Positions 48,927-58,116 of a DNA stretch of 64,000 bases are shown here, in pieces. A program made the translations under genes and the position numbers. How positions within the stretch are numbered: the first letter of the stretch is position 1; each line of letters begins with the position of its first letter. The DNA comes from Bacillota bacterium (GTDB taxonomy: Bacteria > Bacillota > UBA4882 > UBA10575): contig DUNX01000074.1 in assembly GCA_012839115.1 (NCBI GenBank), positions 17,903-81,902 of the forward strand. The letters are read 5' to 3'. Below the pieces are notes generated by a model. The model saw only the letters and a program-made list of their open reading frames with translations. It was not told the origin of the DNA and did not search any database.

Positions 48927-49922
48927 ATGAGGGTATTAATGCAAAACAGGGCTACGGTATTGCGGGTTATGGCCGGAGATACGATCCAAATGACGAAAAC
49001 CCGTGAAGCCCTGCTTAGACTGGGAGTGGAAGTGGAGTTTGATTCTTCCCCGGAGGCGGATCTTTCCCGGTATGACTTGGTTCATATCTTTAATATTATC
49101 CCGGTGGAAGAAACCTACCGTTTTTACAGGCAGGCCAAAAAATGGAACAAACCGGTGGTTTTGACCCCTATTTATTGGGACCCGGCGGAATTTCTCCACC
49201 ATATTGAGACGAAAGAAGAGAGCGCCTTTTTTAGCTGGTTGGAGAGTACGGATCACCTGCGTCAAGAGATTTTGGACGGGGTTGATCTGCTCCTGCCCAA
49301 CGGCCGGAAGGAGCTACAGTTGTTGGTAGAAAAGTACCGCCTGATTACGCCGGCCAAGGTTATCCCCAATGGCGTGGATCCCTTATTTTTCTATGCCAAA
49401 CCCGACAAGTTTATTAACCGTTTTAAATTGAAAGACTTCATCCTTTGTGTGGGCCGGATCTGCCGGCGCAAAAACCAGAAAACGCTGCTCACGGCTGCTT
49501 CTGATCTGGGGAAAACAGTGGTACTGGTTGGTCCGATTAATGATTACCAGTATTATCAGGAATGCCGGCAGGCAGGGAAGTTAAAGTTTCTAGGACCGCT
49601 CCCCCAGACCTGGGTGGCATCGGCCTACGCCGCCTGCGCCCTTCATGCCCTGGTAAGTTGGTACGACACCCCGGGCCTGGTAAATTTGGAAGCAGCACTG
49701 GCGGGCTGCCGGGTGGTCACCACCAACCGCGGTACTGCCCGGGAATACCTGGGGGATATGGCCTGGTACTGTTCACCGGAACCGGCGTCCATCCGTGCCG
49801 CTTTGCACCAAGCCTTGTACAATCCGCCCCCTTCCGGACTGCGGGAACATATTTTAGCCAACTACACCTGGGACCGGATTGGCCGGCTGACTCTCGACGC
49901 CTACCGGGAGGTCGTTGGCTGA
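48927..49922 (+). CDS. Glycosyltransferase family 4-type protein
   Basis: 331 residues, GT-B fold. N-terminal half with YDLVHIFNIIPVEETYRFYRQAKKWNKPVVLTPIYWDP, then PNGVDPLFFYAKPD, the C-terminal nucleotide-sugar domain ILCVGRICRRKNQKTLLTAA ... LGPLPQTWVASAYAACALHALVSWYDTPGLVNLEAALAGCRVVTTNRGTAREYLGD. The CDTPGLVxLEA region is the donor-binding EX7E area. ATG follows ACAGGAGGATATAATC. A small hairpin CTGTC/GACAG sits just before the ribosome site. The sugar and acceptor are unknown; position after SPOCS genes allows a spore-surface glycan role. Confidence 0.87.
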   Translation: MRVLMQNRATVLRVMAGDTIQMTKTREALLRLGVEVEFDSSPEADLSRYDLVHIFNIIPVEETYRFYRQAKKWNKPVVLTPIYWDPAEFLHHIETKEESAFFSWLESTDHLRQEILDGVDLLLPNGRKELQLLVEKYRLITPAKVIPNGVDPLFFYAKPDKFINRFKLKDFILCVGRICRRKNQKTLLTAASDLGKTVVLVGPINDYQYYQECRQAGKLKFLGPLPQTWVASAYAACALHALVSWYDTPGLVNLEAALAGCRVVTTNRGTAREYLGDMAWYCSPEPASIRAALHQALYNPPPSGLREHILANYTWDRIGRLTLDAYREVVG

Positions 49923-49999
49923 CTCAGCACCCGGTTGCTGCCAGTTATTCCTATTCCGCTTCCGAAGAAAGGAGGGCAAATTAAACCCGGGGTGAGGAG

Positions 50000-50314
50000 A
50001 TGGTCAGCCGCCGTTGGAAGATAAAAAACCGGCGGGGCTTACAACATCAGGTCGAGACTTTAAACCGGTTGTTGCTCAGAAGTAACCTGCACTACTGGGG
50101 CGAGATCTTGACGAGCCCCTTTCGTTTGTTCTACTTGAATTTTTTGGCTGGTCTGGCCAGGGGCTTTGGCATTGCTCTCGGGCTAACTCTTTTAACCGCT
50201 CTTTTCTTGGCGATCATGGCACGGATTGCCAGCCTGAATCTGCCTTTGATCAGCAAATTTATTGCGGAGGTCATCCGGTTGGTCGAGGAACAACTGGCGG
50301 GTTTGCCCAAATAG
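50000..50314 (+). CDS. DUF5665 membrane protein
   Basis: 104 residues. An amphipathic N-terminus (QHQVETLNRLLLRSNLHYWGEILTSPFRLFYLNFLAGLARGFGIALG) leads into one membrane span (LTLLTALFLAIMARIA) and a short C-terminal helix. The YWxEYLxxPxRxxxxNFLxGLARGxGxxxG pattern is that of DUF5665 proteins in Firmicutes, of unknown function. ATG follows GGGTGAGGAG. Confidence 0.78.
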   Translation: MVSRRWKIKNRRGLQHQVETLNRLLLRSNLHYWGEILTSPFRLFYLNFLAGLARGFGIALGLTLLTALFLAIMARIASLNLPLISKFIAEVIRLVEEQLAGLPK

Positions 50315-50330
50315 GTCCGGAAGATTCCAC

Positions 50331-50440
50331 ATACGTGCGTGCGTGTATCCACGCGTCGCTATGGTACGTACAGAACGTGTGGGCACGCCTGTGCATGCAG
50401 GCGCGGGTGTGCACCTGTACGCTTGCGCGCTTAATCTGTA
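50331..50440. repeat. Extended alternating CG/CA/TG tract cluster
   Basis: About 110 bases with ACATACGTGCGTGCGTGTATCC, GGTACGTACAGAACGTGTGGGC, TGTGCATGCAGGCGCGGGTGTGCACCTGTACGCTTGCGCGC between DUF5665 and the yteA-like gene (described in pieces). Non-coding. Confidence 0.85.
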
Positions 50441-50477
50441 TTGGAACCATATATTCATGCAGAGATGAAAGGAGTAC

Positions 50478-51101
50478 TTGCCGGTGGAGAAGAAGGATCT
50501 GTACCGTTTTAAAAAACGTTTGCTTCTGGAGAGAAAAAAGATGGACGAAGGTTATGACCATGGGAGATTGGGTTTTGAAGAAAGCCTGACCGGTTCAACC
50601 CAAGAACTCTCGGCTTACGACAACCACCCGGCAGATCTCGGCACGGAAACCTTTGAAAGGGGAAAAGACCTGGGATTGCAAGATGCCAAACGGCTGTTGC
50701 GGGGCAAGATCGATGAAGCCCTGGAAAGGATCGACCGGGGGGACTATGGTAACTGCATGATTTGCGGGCAGGAAATTCCCAGGGCGAGGCTGGAGGCGCT
50801 TCCTTATGCGGTTAATTGCCTTAATTGCCAGGAACGGTTGGAAAAAGAGGAAAACAAGAGAAGTGAACGCCCGCTGGAAGAGGAGATCCTCGACGCCCAC
50901 CTGACCGCACCCGGCGGGGATGATCCAGGTCTTGACCGGGAAGATATCCAAGAGCAGCTTTATAAGTACGGTACCGCCGATTCCCCCCAGGACCTCGGAG
51001 GAGAAGAGTCTTATAACGAGCTTTATACTGGCGAACCTTTGGGAGTGGTGGAAAAGGTAGAAAAGGAACAGTCGGAAGGGTTGCCCGAGAAGGGTTTCTA
51101 G
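50478..51101 (+). CDS. YteA-like TraR/DksA zinc-finger protein
   Basis: 207 residues. A long N-terminal helix pair (LYRFKKRLLLERKKMDEGYD ... ETFERGKDLGLQDAKRLLRGKIDEALERIDRGDYG) precedes a C4 zinc finger, CMICGQEIPRARLEALPYAVNCLNCQE, at about residues 95-120, as in DksA/TraR proteins. A charged C-terminal segment follows, as in the YteA family of sporulating Firmicutes. TTG at 50478 lies 3 bases after AAAGGAG; GTG at 50484 is an alternative with better spacing. Confidence 0.85.
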   Translation: MPVEKKDLYRFKKRLLLERKKMDEGYDHGRLGFEESLTGSTQELSAYDNHPADLGTETFERGKDLGLQDAKRLLRGKIDEALERIDRGDYGNCMICGQEIPRARLEALPYAVNCLNCQERLEKEENKRSERPLEEEILDAHLTAPGGDDPGLDREDIQEQLYKYGTADSPQDLGGEESYNELYTGEPLGVVEKVEKEQSEGLPEKGF

Positions 51102-51142
51102 CAGGAGACCCTTTCAGGTACCCTACTCGAAGGGTAACCCTA

Positions 51143-51175
51143 AAAGGGTTTTGTCCTAAGAGGGCAACCCTTTTT
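51143..51175 (+). terminator. Intrinsic terminator after the yteA-like gene
   Basis: AAAGGGTT (51143-51150) with AACCCTTT (51166-51173) and a T-run. Several AAGGGTAACCCT-type arms occur just before, so alternative pairings exist. From 51176 to 51413 no gene is seen; GGCGCGCGCGCAG lies at 51315-51327. Confidence 0.8.
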
Positions 51176-51413
51176 ACATGCCTTTTCCTCATCGGAAATG
51201 GACAAGCTCCCCAGTTTGTTTCCTCTTCTCTTTACGCTTTTTCCTCTCCCGGAAAGACCACATACCCACAGTAGGGTACAACCTCTTTTGTGTCCGGTTC
51301 TTGCCGGCGGCGGTGGCGCGCGCGCAGCAAATTTTCTGTGATCGCAAACTAAACAAACGCCTTGAAAAGCAGGATTACCGTGAATTATGCCGAAATCAGA
51401 ATCAGGTGATATA

Positions 51414-51902
51414 ATGAGGATTATGGGGATTGATCCCGGAACGGCGATTACGGGATTCGGCCTTTTGGAGCAGGAGGGTTCCCGCCTGCGCCTTCTGGAA
51501 TTTGGAGTAATCAGGACCGAACCGGGGGTTCCGGATGCCGCGCGTCTCCTCCAGATTCACCGGGAGGTCAAGGCTTTGCTTGAGAATCACCGGCCGGATG
51601 CCATCGCTGTGGAGGAGTTGTTCTTCAATAAAAACTCCCGGAGTGTCTTGGCCGTGGGTCAGGCCAGGGGAGTGGTGATGCTTGCCGCAGCCCAAGCAGA
51701 ACTGCGGGTTGAGGAGTATACACCCCTCCAGGTAAAAATGGCAGTGGTCGGTTATGGGCGGGCGGAAAAAAGACAGGTTCAGGAGATGGTGAAGGTATTA
51801 TTGGGCCTGACCCGGCCTCCCCGGCCGGATGATGCCGCCGATGCACTGGCGGTGGCAATCTGTCATGCCCATTCCCGGCAGAAATATAACCTGCATACGT
51901 GA
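51414..51902 (+). CDS. ruvC: Holliday junction endodeoxyribonuclease RuvC
   Basis: 162 residues, cleaves Holliday junctions together with RuvAB. RNase H-like acidic sites: GIDPGTAITGFG (Asp 6), AVEELFF (Glu near 66), and RPPRPDDAADALAVAICHA (Asp pair near 140). Family segment NKNSRSVLAVGQARGVVMLAA. ATG at 51414 behind CAGGTGATATA; an upstream in-frame ATG at 51387 is less likely. Followed by ruvA and ruvB. Confidence 0.97.
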   Translation: MRIMGIDPGTAITGFGLLEQEGSRLRLLEFGVIRTEPGVPDAARLLQIHREVKALLENHRPDAIAVEELFFNKNSRSVLAVGQARGVVMLAAAQAELRVEEYTPLQVKMAVVGYGRAEKRQVQEMVKVLLGLTRPPRPDDAADALAVAICHAHSRQKYNLHT

Positions 51903-51942
51903 TGCGTATCGCGCGCGCGAGGCATCCGTGACGTATGCGCGA
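51893..51942. repeat. CG/TG tract between ruvC and ruvA
   Basis: ATACGTGATGCGTATCGCG, the perfect palindrome TCGCGCGCGCGA at 51909-51920, then GTGACGTATGCGCGAG. It fills the ruvC-ruvA gap. Confidence 0.85.
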
Positions 51943-51960
51943 GTAAAGGGTGTTGGAACG

Positions 51961-52554
51961 ATGTTGGCGACTTTACGGGGACGGGTCCGGCAGGTGGCAG
52001 GGGACCATTGTATTTTTGAAGTAAACGGCGTCGGGTTTCAGGTTTTCCTTCCCCTGAGAGCCTTGGAAGAATTGTCCCGGGCGGAAGGGGAGACCCTGCT
52101 CCATACCTACCTTCATCATAAAGATGATACCATGGCCTTGTACGGCTTTCTTGATCCGGAAGAAAAGGCCCTTTTCACCCAGGCGATTACCGTCTCCGGG
52201 ATCGGGCCGAAAACCGCGTTGGCTATTTTTTCCGTACTCTTACCGGCCCAATTTCACCGGGCGATCTTGACGGAGGACACCGGTACCCTGCGCCAGATCC
52301 CAGGGATCGGTTTGAAAAGTGCACAAAGACTGATCCTGGAGTTGAAATCCCGATTGAGTAAAGAACTGAGGAAGGACGGGGAAGTAGCCGGCGCCGAACT
52401 GCCGCTGGCCGATGCCATGGCCGCCTTGGAAGCCCTCGGCTATTCCGGCGTGACGGCAGCCGGCGTTGTGGAAAAGGTTTGGCGGGAGAATCCTGATCTA
52501 ACTGTACCGGAATTGGTCCGCGAGGCCTTAAGAAGGTTGGCGAAAAAGGGATAA
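51961..52554 (+). CDS. ruvA: Holliday junction ATP-dependent helicase subunit RuvA
   Basis: 197 residues, binds four-way junctions as a tetramer. The N-terminal OB domain (MLATLRGRVRQV ... FEVNGVGFQVFLPLRAL), HhH motifs VSGIGPKTALAIFS and IPGIGLKSAQRLILEL, and a C-terminal UBA-like domain (DAMAALEALGYSGVTAAGVVEKV) that contacts RuvB. ATG follows AAAGGGTGTTGGAACG, just after the CG tract. Confidence 0.97.
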   Translation: MLATLRGRVRQVAGDHCIFEVNGVGFQVFLPLRALEELSRAEGETLLHTYLHHKDDTMALYGFLDPEEKALFTQAITVSGIGPKTALAIFSVLLPAQFHRAILTEDTGTLRQIPGIGLKSAQRLILELKSRLSKELRKDGEVAGAELPLADAMAALEALGYSGVTAAGVVEKVWRENPDLTVPELVREALRRLAKKG

Positions 52555-52599
52555 CATCAGGAGAATAGCAGCAGGAGGCCGGAGAGGAAGTGATGACTG

Positions 52600-53646
52600 T
52601 TGGATGAACCGCGCATGGACGACCCTCGTTTTGTCAGCCCGCAAAGGCGCGAAGAGGATTCGGAATTTGATGTTGCCTTGCGCCCGCGCAGCCTGGCGGA
52701 ATACATCGGCCAGACCCGGGCCAAAGAGAATCTGGAGATTTTTATTCAGGCCACCCGCAAGCGACGGGAGGCGTTGGACCATGTTCTGCTTTATGGCCCG
52801 CCGGGATTGGGCAAAACGACCCTGGCCCATATCATCGCCGCTGAACTAGGTGTACAAATCTACGTTACTTCCGGACCGGTGATTGAGCGGCCCGGTGATC
52901 TGGCGGCGATCCTTACCAACCTGGAGCCCCACGCGGTTTTATTTATTGACGAAGTTCACCGTTTGAACAGAACGGTGGAAGAGATTCTTTACCCGGCGCT
53001 GGAGGAGTATGCCCTGGACATAATAATCGGGAAGGGACCGAGTGCCCGTTCGGTCCGGATCGACCTGCCCCGCTTTACCCTGGTGGGGGCGACCACCAGG
53101 GCAGGCGCTCTTTCTGCGCCGTTACGTGATAGATTTGGGATCATCAACCGTCTGGAGTATTATACCGATGAGGAACTGGAAGAGATAATTTGCCGGGCCG
53201 CTTCCATTCTGGCGATCCCCATTGAAAAGGAGGGCGCCAGGGAACTGGCGGCAAGAGCCCGGGGGACGCCGCGGATCGCCAACCGGCTTTTGAAAAGGGT
53301 GCGTGATTTTGCCCAAGTCAAAGGGGAAGGGGTAATCACTGCCAGTATCGCCCGCCGGGGCTTGGATCTTTTGGAAGTCGACCCCATGGGACTGGACCGG
53401 GTGGACCGGTTGCTCCTTGAGACCATCGCCGGGAAGTTCGACGGCGGTCCCGTGGGTGTGGAGACCCTGGCCGCGGCTACCCAGGAAGCAGTAGAGACAA
53501 TTGAGGATGTATACGAACCCTACCTTTTACAGATCGGCTTCCTGCAGCGGACTCCCAGGGGAAGAATAATAACCAGGTTGGGCCGGGAACACCTTGGCCT
53601 GAAGCCAAAGGCCACCGGAGATCTCCAGGGCCGCCTCGGGTTGTAG
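52600..53646 (+). CDS. ruvB: Holliday junction branch-migration ATPase RuvB
   Basis: 348 residues, AAA+ motor. N-terminal [18 protein letters not shown], Walker [20 protein letters not shown] at about residues 64-82, Walker [11 protein letters not shown] near 112-121, sensor 1 [20 protein letters not shown] and the C-terminal winged helix ([19 protein letters not shown]). TTG start inferred; the next in-frame ATG (52615) is possible. Third gene of ruvCAB. Confidence 0.97.
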   Translation: MDEPRMDDPRFVSPQRREEDSEFDVALRPRSLAEYIGQTRAKENLEIFIQATRKRREALDHVLLYGPPGLGKTTLAHIIAAELGVQIYVTSGPVIERPGDLAAILTNLEPHAVLFIDEVHRLNRTVEEILYPALEEYALDIIIGKGPSARSVRIDLPRFTLVGATTRAGALSAPLRDRFGIINRLEYYTDEELEEIICRAASILAIPIEKEGARELAARARGTPRIANRLLKRVRDFAQVKGEGVITASIARRGLDLLEVDPMGLDRVDRLLLETIAGKFDGGPVGVETLAAATQEAVETIEDVYEPYLLQIGFLQRTPRGRIITRLGREHLGLKPKATGDLQGRLGL

Positions 53647-53699
53647 CACGGCATAGCGAAGGCGGCTGTTTGGGCGAGGGCATTAGGGGGATTAGAGTG

Positions 53700-54245
53700 A
53701 TGGAAGATATTCTCTTGCACACCTGTTGCGGGCCATGCGCCACCTATACCACGGAACACTTGGCGGCAGCAGGTTTTGTTCCGTTAATGTATTATTATAA
53801 CCCTAATATCCATCCCTACCGGGAGTGGCAGAAAAGAAGAGAAACCCTGGAGGATTTTGCAGAGAAAAAGGGGTTGGCCCTTTTAGTTGAGGATGAATAC
53901 GACCTTTCCGGTTTTCTCCGGATGGTGGTGGAGAAGGAGAATGAACGGTGCCCGCTCTGCTACGCAATGCGGTTGGAGAAGACGGCGAGCAAAGCCAGGG
54001 AGTTGGGGTATAAATGGTTTGGGACCACCCTTTTAATCAGCCCCTACCAACAGATGGAGAGAATTTACCGTACCGGGGAAGATCTGGCCCGGAAATACGG
54101 GCTAAACTTTTATGGTGAGGACCTGCGCCCGGGTTACCGGAGAAGCCGGGAGATCTCCAAGGAACTAGGACTCTATCGCCAGCCTTATTGCGGATGCATC
54201 TACAGTGAACGGGATCGTTATTATAAACCGCTGCAAGGCGGTTAA
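53700..54245 (+). CDS. queH: Epoxyqueuosine reductase QueH
   Basis: 181 residues of the DUF208/QueH family, the non-B12 enzyme for the last step of tRNA queuosine synthesis. It carries the Cys motifs LLHTCCGPCATYTTEHL at about 5-21, NIHPYREWQKR, RCPLCYAMRLEKTA near 81-94 and the C-terminal YCGCIYSERDRY, with an iron-sulfur or metal site expected. ATG at 53700 follows AGGGGGATTAGAGTG. Neighbours are ruvB and DUF2905, a frequent order in clostridia. Confidence 0.93.
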   Translation: MEDILLHTCCGPCATYTTEHLAAAGFVPLMYYYNPNIHPYREWQKRRETLEDFAEKKGLALLVEDEYDLSGFLRMVVEKENERCPLCYAMRLEKTASKARELGYKWFGTTLLISPYQQMERIYRTGEDLARKYGLNFYGEDLRPGYRRSREISKELGLYRQPYCGCIYSERDRYYKPLQGG

Positions 54246-54377
54246 ACTCCCAAGAACGGCTGGCCGTTAAGGGCGGTGGCGCTCTACAAGCGGGGCAATG
54301 CAAGCGGAAAGCCCCGCCCGGAGACACCGGAACCGCCAAAAGTAGTGGTTAACGGTTTAGCAGGAGGCTATTTAGAG

Positions 54378-54605
54378 ATGGGAAACAATTTTACCGGTAC
54401 CGGCCGGTTGCTGGTTATTGCCGGGATCTTCCTGGTCGTCCTCGGCCTGCTCTTTCTATTGGGGGAGAGGATTCCGGGGCTTGGCCGTCTCCCCGGGGAC
54501 ATCGTCATCAAGAGAGAAAAATTTGTTTTCTATTTCCCGCTGGGCACCTGTTTGCTCTTGAGCCTTTTACTCAGTCTTTTACTGGCAATTTTCTCCCGGA
54601 GGTGA
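54378..54605 (+). CDS. DUF2905 small membrane protein
   Basis: 75 residues: a first membrane span (LLVIAGIFLVVLGLLFLLGERI), the conserved PGLGRLPGDIVIKREKFVFYFPLGTCLLLSLLLSL, a second span, and a short end. The PGDI(V/R)IxREnxxFYFP signature is typical of DUF2905. ATG follows AGGAGGCTATTTAGAG. Between queH and here lie hairpins AACGG/CCGTT (54255) and GCGGGGC/GCCCCGC (54290-54317). Confidence 0.88.
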   Translation: MGNNFTGTGRLLVIAGIFLVVLGLLFLLGERIPGLGRLPGDIVIKREKFVFYFPLGTCLLLSLLLSLLLAIFSRR

Positions 54606-54609
54606 AAAA

Positions 54610-55362
54610 GTGAACCTATACCGGACCGATGGGATTGTCCTCCGCACCCGGCCCCTGGGCGAGGCGGACAAAGTCTTAACCCTACTGAGCAGAGACCGGG
54701 GGAAAATTGAAGTGGTGGCCCGCGGCGCCCGGCGTCCCCGTAACCGCTTGGCTGCTGCCGCCCAACCCTTCTCGTATCTGAAAATTTTAGTCTTTACCGG
54801 CAGAAGTCTTGATCAGTTAAGCCAGGCCGAGATTGTCAAGGCCTTTGGCCTCATCCGGGAAAACCTGGTGAGAATGGCCTATGCCTCATTTTGGTCGGAG
54901 TTTCTTGATCTTCTCCTCCCGCTGGAAGAAGAGAATACCGGGCTTTTTCTCTTTACTTTGGCCGGGCTGACGGTTTTGGAGCAAGCGGATGACCCGATCC
55001 TTCTCTCCAGGGCCTTTGAATTACGGGCCCTGCAGTATCTGGGTTATCTTCCCGAACTGACGGCCTGTGCCCAGTGCGGCGGTTCCTTGGAGGAAACGCC
55101 CGGGGGGTTTTCGCCTGCCGCCGGGGGTGTGCTCTGTTCTTCCTGCAAAGATGAGACGGAAATTAAACCCCTGGCGCTTTCAGCCGGCGGGTTGGAGCTG
55201 ATGCGGAGGTTGCTCACGGCCGATCTGCGGTCAGTAATCACCTGGGAGATTCCGGCGGCTTTACAAAGAGAGGTTGAAAGCGCGTTAACGGCTTTTCTGG
55301 AATACCGGAGTGAAAAACCGATAAAATCATTGGGTTTTTTACAATCCATCCTCTCTTTCTAG
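54610..55362 (+). CDS. recO: DNA repair protein RecO
   Basis: 250 residues, single-strand DNA binding and annealing protein of the RecFOR path. N-terminal OB fold (YRTDGIVLRTRPLGEADKVLTLLSRDRGKIEVVARGARRPRN), a helical middle, and a C4 zinc site CAQCGG ... CSSCK at about residues 153-180. GTG start 7 bases after GGAGGTG; 4 bases after the DUF2905 stop. In Bacillus, yqzL is next to recO, which is not the case here. Confidence 0.94.
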   Translation: MNLYRTDGIVLRTRPLGEADKVLTLLSRDRGKIEVVARGARRPRNRLAAAAQPFSYLKILVFTGRSLDQLSQAEIVKAFGLIRENLVRMAYASFWSEFLDLLLPLEEENTGLFLFTLAGLTVLEQADDPILLSRAFELRALQYLGYLPELTACAQCGGSLEETPGGFSPAAGGVLCSSCKDETEIKPLALSAGGLELMRRLLTADLRSVITWEIPAALQREVESALTAFLEYRSEKPIKSLGFLQSILSF

Positions 55363-55455
55363 CGGGATAAAAGAAAACTTTTGCATTGCCTGCATGATTC
55401 TTTCCAGCATGCCCTACCTCCTTCCGGGGCAGGCTACCGGTGGGAGGTGTAAGAA

Positions 55456-55863
55456 GTGACCGATGAATTGCTGGTGAAGATCGAGGAAATCCGGAGGCGG
55501 TTCCCTGTAAGTTATGAGGAAGCCCGGAAAGCACTGGATGAAACCTCCGGGAATCTGGTGGAGGCCTTAATTTTACTGGAGAAGCGAACCAAAAACGGGC
55601 ACAGTCGCGAGTTAATAGAAAAGCTACAAAAAATTTGGGAAGAAGGAAACCGTAGTAAAATCCGGATTCGCAAGGGAAACCAGGTTCTGGTGGAAGTTCC
55701 CGTTACCGCCGGGGTGGTTGGGGCTGTCCTGGCCCCGCATTTAACCCTGGTTGGTGCAGTGGCGGCGTTGGCTGCCAAGTACCGGATTGAAGTGGATAAA
55801 GCGGGGAAAGCAGAAGGCGGCTCCGCGGATAAAGATGAAGAACAGCCGGCGGGCGCCGATTGA
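55456..55863 (+). CDS. DUF4342-type protein with UBA-like N-terminus
   Basis: 135 residues. Residues 1-45 (DELLVKIEEIRRRFPVSYEEARKALDETSGNLVEALILLE) look like a UBA-like helix bundle; residues 60-110 (KIRIRKGNQVLVEVPVTAGVVGAVLAPHLTLVGAVAALAAKYRIEV) match DUF4342, with a hydrophobic hairpin. A charged tail follows. Function unknown. GTG start behind GGGAGGTGTAAGAA. Confidence 0.82.
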   Translation: MTDELLVKIEEIRRRFPVSYEEARKALDETSGNLVEALILLEKRTKNGHSRELIEKLQKIWEEGNRSKIRIRKGNQVLVEVPVTAGVVGAVLAPHLTLVGAVAALAAKYRIEVDKAGKAEGGSADKDEEQPAGAD

Positions 55864-56021
55864 CACCGGCCTTTGAATTCTGTTATACTCTTTTTATACG
55901 CACCTTCATATGCACAGAGAGGAGTTTGTGCAGGCAAGGTTAATCTGCGCGCGAGTCCACAAGGCCGCCTCTCGCCCTTAGGCTGTGAGGGGTTATTTCT
56001 TAAACCAAGGGCGGTGTAAAG

Positions 56022-56636
56022 TTGGAAACCAAGGAGAGGCTTTACTTTTGTTTGTCACAAGGTTTCCGCATGGTCTTTGCTTTGCTGCTTTTCTTTTTTC
56101 TTCTGGGAATTGCTTTTGGCTACGGGGCATGGCAAGAAAACCGGCCACAGGTTACCGAGTTAATGGAGATGCTCGTGAAAAACCAGGCAGTACCGGTGCT
56201 CAGAGGAGGCGGAGCCAACCGGTTGGTTTTGGCGGGATGGGTCTTCATCAATAATCTTCAGGCCGGAGTGGCCATGGTCTTCCTGGGGGGGCTCTTTCCC
56301 TTTTTCCCGCCGTTTATTATCAGTGGTAACGGCATGATTATCGGGATGGCCGCCGGTTATTTTGAAGCCAATAAACTCATAACCAGAAACCTTTTTTTTC
56401 TTGGCTTGCTCCCGCACGGCCTTTTTGAACTTGCCGGGCTTCTTTTCGCCGCCGCTATGGGGGTAATGTGGGGAGCCAAAAACTGGCTGGGTTGGCTGCG
56501 GCTCCGAAATTCCCGGGGCTTTTTCGCCAATACGAAAGATTTCATCTCCCTTGTACCGCTGGTAATCGTCCTGCTTCTTTTGGCCGCAATCATTGAGATG
56601 TTTATCACACCGGCATTATTCTCTTCGACGATGTAA
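56022..56636 (+). CDS. spoIIM: Stage II sporulation protein M
   Basis: 204 residues, about five membrane spans. The family segment VLAGWVFINNLQAGVAMVFLGGLFPFFPPFIISGNGMIIGMAAGYFEANK and LGLLPHGLFELAGLLFAAAMG match SpoIIM, a part of the DMP (SpoIID-M-P) engulfment machinery. TTG start behind AAGGGCGGTGTAAAG. spoIID and spoIIP are not in the window. Confidence 0.93.
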   Translation: METKERLYFCLSQGFRMVFALLLFFFLLGIAFGYGAWQENRPQVTELMEMLVKNQAVPVLRGGGANRLVLAGWVFINNLQAGVAMVFLGGLFPFFPPFIISGNGMIIGMAAGYFEANKLITRNLFFLGLLPHGLFELAGLLFAAAMGVMWGAKNWLGWLRLRNSRGFFANTKDFISLVPLVIVLLLLAAIIEMFITPALFSSTM

Positions 56637-56679
56637 TATTTTATAATAGGTAAGGCAGTTTTTTGTGAGGAGGATAAGA

Positions 56680-58008
56680 ATGAAAAACGAAAGAATTCAA
56701 CCCACAACAACCATGGAAAAGATCGTCTCCCTGGCAAAAAGGAGGGGGTTCATCTTTGCCAACAGTGAAATTTACGGCGGTCTAAACAGCTGTTGGGATT
56801 ATGGGCCCTTGGGGGTGGAGTTAAAAAATAATGTTAAACGCGCCTGGTGGAAGCGGGTAGTCCAGCAAAGGGATGATATGGTCGGACTGGATGCAGGGAT
56901 CTTAATGCATCCCCGAGTCTGGGAGGCCAGCGGCCACGTGGAAGGATTTACCGATCCCCTGGTGGATTGTAAAAGCTGCCGGCAGAGGTTTCGCGCCGAC
57001 CACATAACCGGCGACAAGTGTCCGGAATGCGGTGGGGAGCTTACTGAACCCCGGAAGTTCAACCTGATGTTCCGTACACACCTGGGGCCGGTAGAGGAAG
57101 AGGCGGCTGTTGTTTATTTACGGCCGGAAACAGCACAGGGCATTTTTGTTAATTTTTTAAATATTCTTAACAGCACCCGGAAGAAGATCCCGTTTGGCGT
57201 CGCCCAGATCGGCAAAGCCTTCCGCAACGAAATCACCCCCGGGAATTTCACCTTCCGGACCAGGGAATTTGAGCAGATGGAGATTGAATATTTTGTGCAG
57301 CCCGGTACGGATGAGGAACTCTTCGAACACTGGGTAAAAGAAAGGTTTAACTGGTATATCAGTCTGGGAATTAACCCGGAACGCTTGCGTATCCGGGAGC
57401 ATGACCAGGATGAACTAGCTCATTACGCCAAAAAATGTTGTGATATCGAGTATCTTTTCCCGATGGGCTGGTCGGAGTTGGAGGGGATCGCCAATCGCAC
57501 CGATTTTGACCTGCGGCGGCATTCTGAGAGCAGCGGGGTACAGATGGATTATTTCCACCAGGAAACGGGCGAACGTTTTTTCCCGTATGTGATTGAGCCT
57601 TCCGCCGGCGCCGACCGTGCCACTTTATGCTTCCTCCTTGATGCCTACCATGAGGAGCCGGATAAAGACGAAATCCGGGTGGTCTTGCGTTTCCACCCGG
57701 AAATAGCCCCAATCAAAGTGGCGGTCCTGCCGCTATCCCGTAAAGAGCCCCTGGTAGCCATGGCCCAGGAGATCCGGAGCGAACTTGGGCGCCATTGGCT
57801 GACTGCATATGATGATGCCAAATCCATTGGCCGCCGTTACCGGCGGCAGGATGAAATCGGGACCCCTTACTGTGTTACCGTTGATTTTGAGTCCCTGGAA
57901 GACCAGGCGGTAACAATCCGGGACCGGGACAGCATGGAGCAGATCCGGGTCCCCGTGGCCGAGATGGTGACGGTACTCCGGGAAAAATTGGGGGCGCCGG
58001 GATTTTAG
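56680..58008 (+). CDS. glyQS: Glycyl-tRNA synthetase (dimeric type)
   Basis: 442 residues of class IIa GlyRS. Motif 1 near [27 protein letters not shown]; zinc-type Cys CKSCRQRF ... CPECGGEL at about residues 88-116; motif 2 [25 protein letters not shown] near 185-209; motif 3 [18 protein letters not shown] near 306-323; a C-terminal anticodon domain ([23 protein letters not shown]). ATG follows TGAGGAGGATAAGA. It lies after spoIIM with no clear own T-box. Confidence 0.95.
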   Translation: MKNERIQPTTTMEKIVSLAKRRGFIFANSEIYGGLNSCWDYGPLGVELKNNVKRAWWKRVVQQRDDMVGLDAGILMHPRVWEASGHVEGFTDPLVDCKSCRQRFRADHITGDKCPECGGELTEPRKFNLMFRTHLGPVEEEAAVVYLRPETAQGIFVNFLNILNSTRKKIPFGVAQIGKAFRNEITPGNFTFRTREFEQMEIEYFVQPGTDEELFEHWVKERFNWYISLGINPERLRIREHDQDELAHYAKKCCDIEYLFPMGWSELEGIANRTDFDLRRHSESSGVQMDYFHQETGERFFPYVIEPSAGADRATLCFLLDAYHEEPDKDEIRVVLRFHPEIAPIKVAVLPLSRKEPLVAMAQEIRSELGRHWLTAYDDAKSIGRRYRRQDEIGTPYCVTVDFESLEDQAVTIRDRDSMEQIRVPVAEMVTVLREKLGAPGF

Positions 58009-58013
58009 CAAGG

Positions 58014-58110
58014 GACAGGGGATGGTTCCTGTCCATGCAAAGAACGGGCAAGTAAAGGAAAGACAGGGAACTGACCCCTGTCTTTGCCTGTTTATGCCTG
58101 TCTGTACCTG
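58014..58110. terminator. Hairpins and 10-bp repeats between convergent glyQS and glgP
   Basis: GACAGG/CCTGTC near 58014-58033, then the perfect 10-bp stem AAAGACAGGG (58059-58068) with CCCTGTCTTT (58076-58085), which can terminate both strands. It is followed by 10-base units GCCTGTTTAT, GCCTGTCTGT, ACCTGTCTAT. Confidence 0.65.
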
Positions 58111-58116
58111 TCTATG

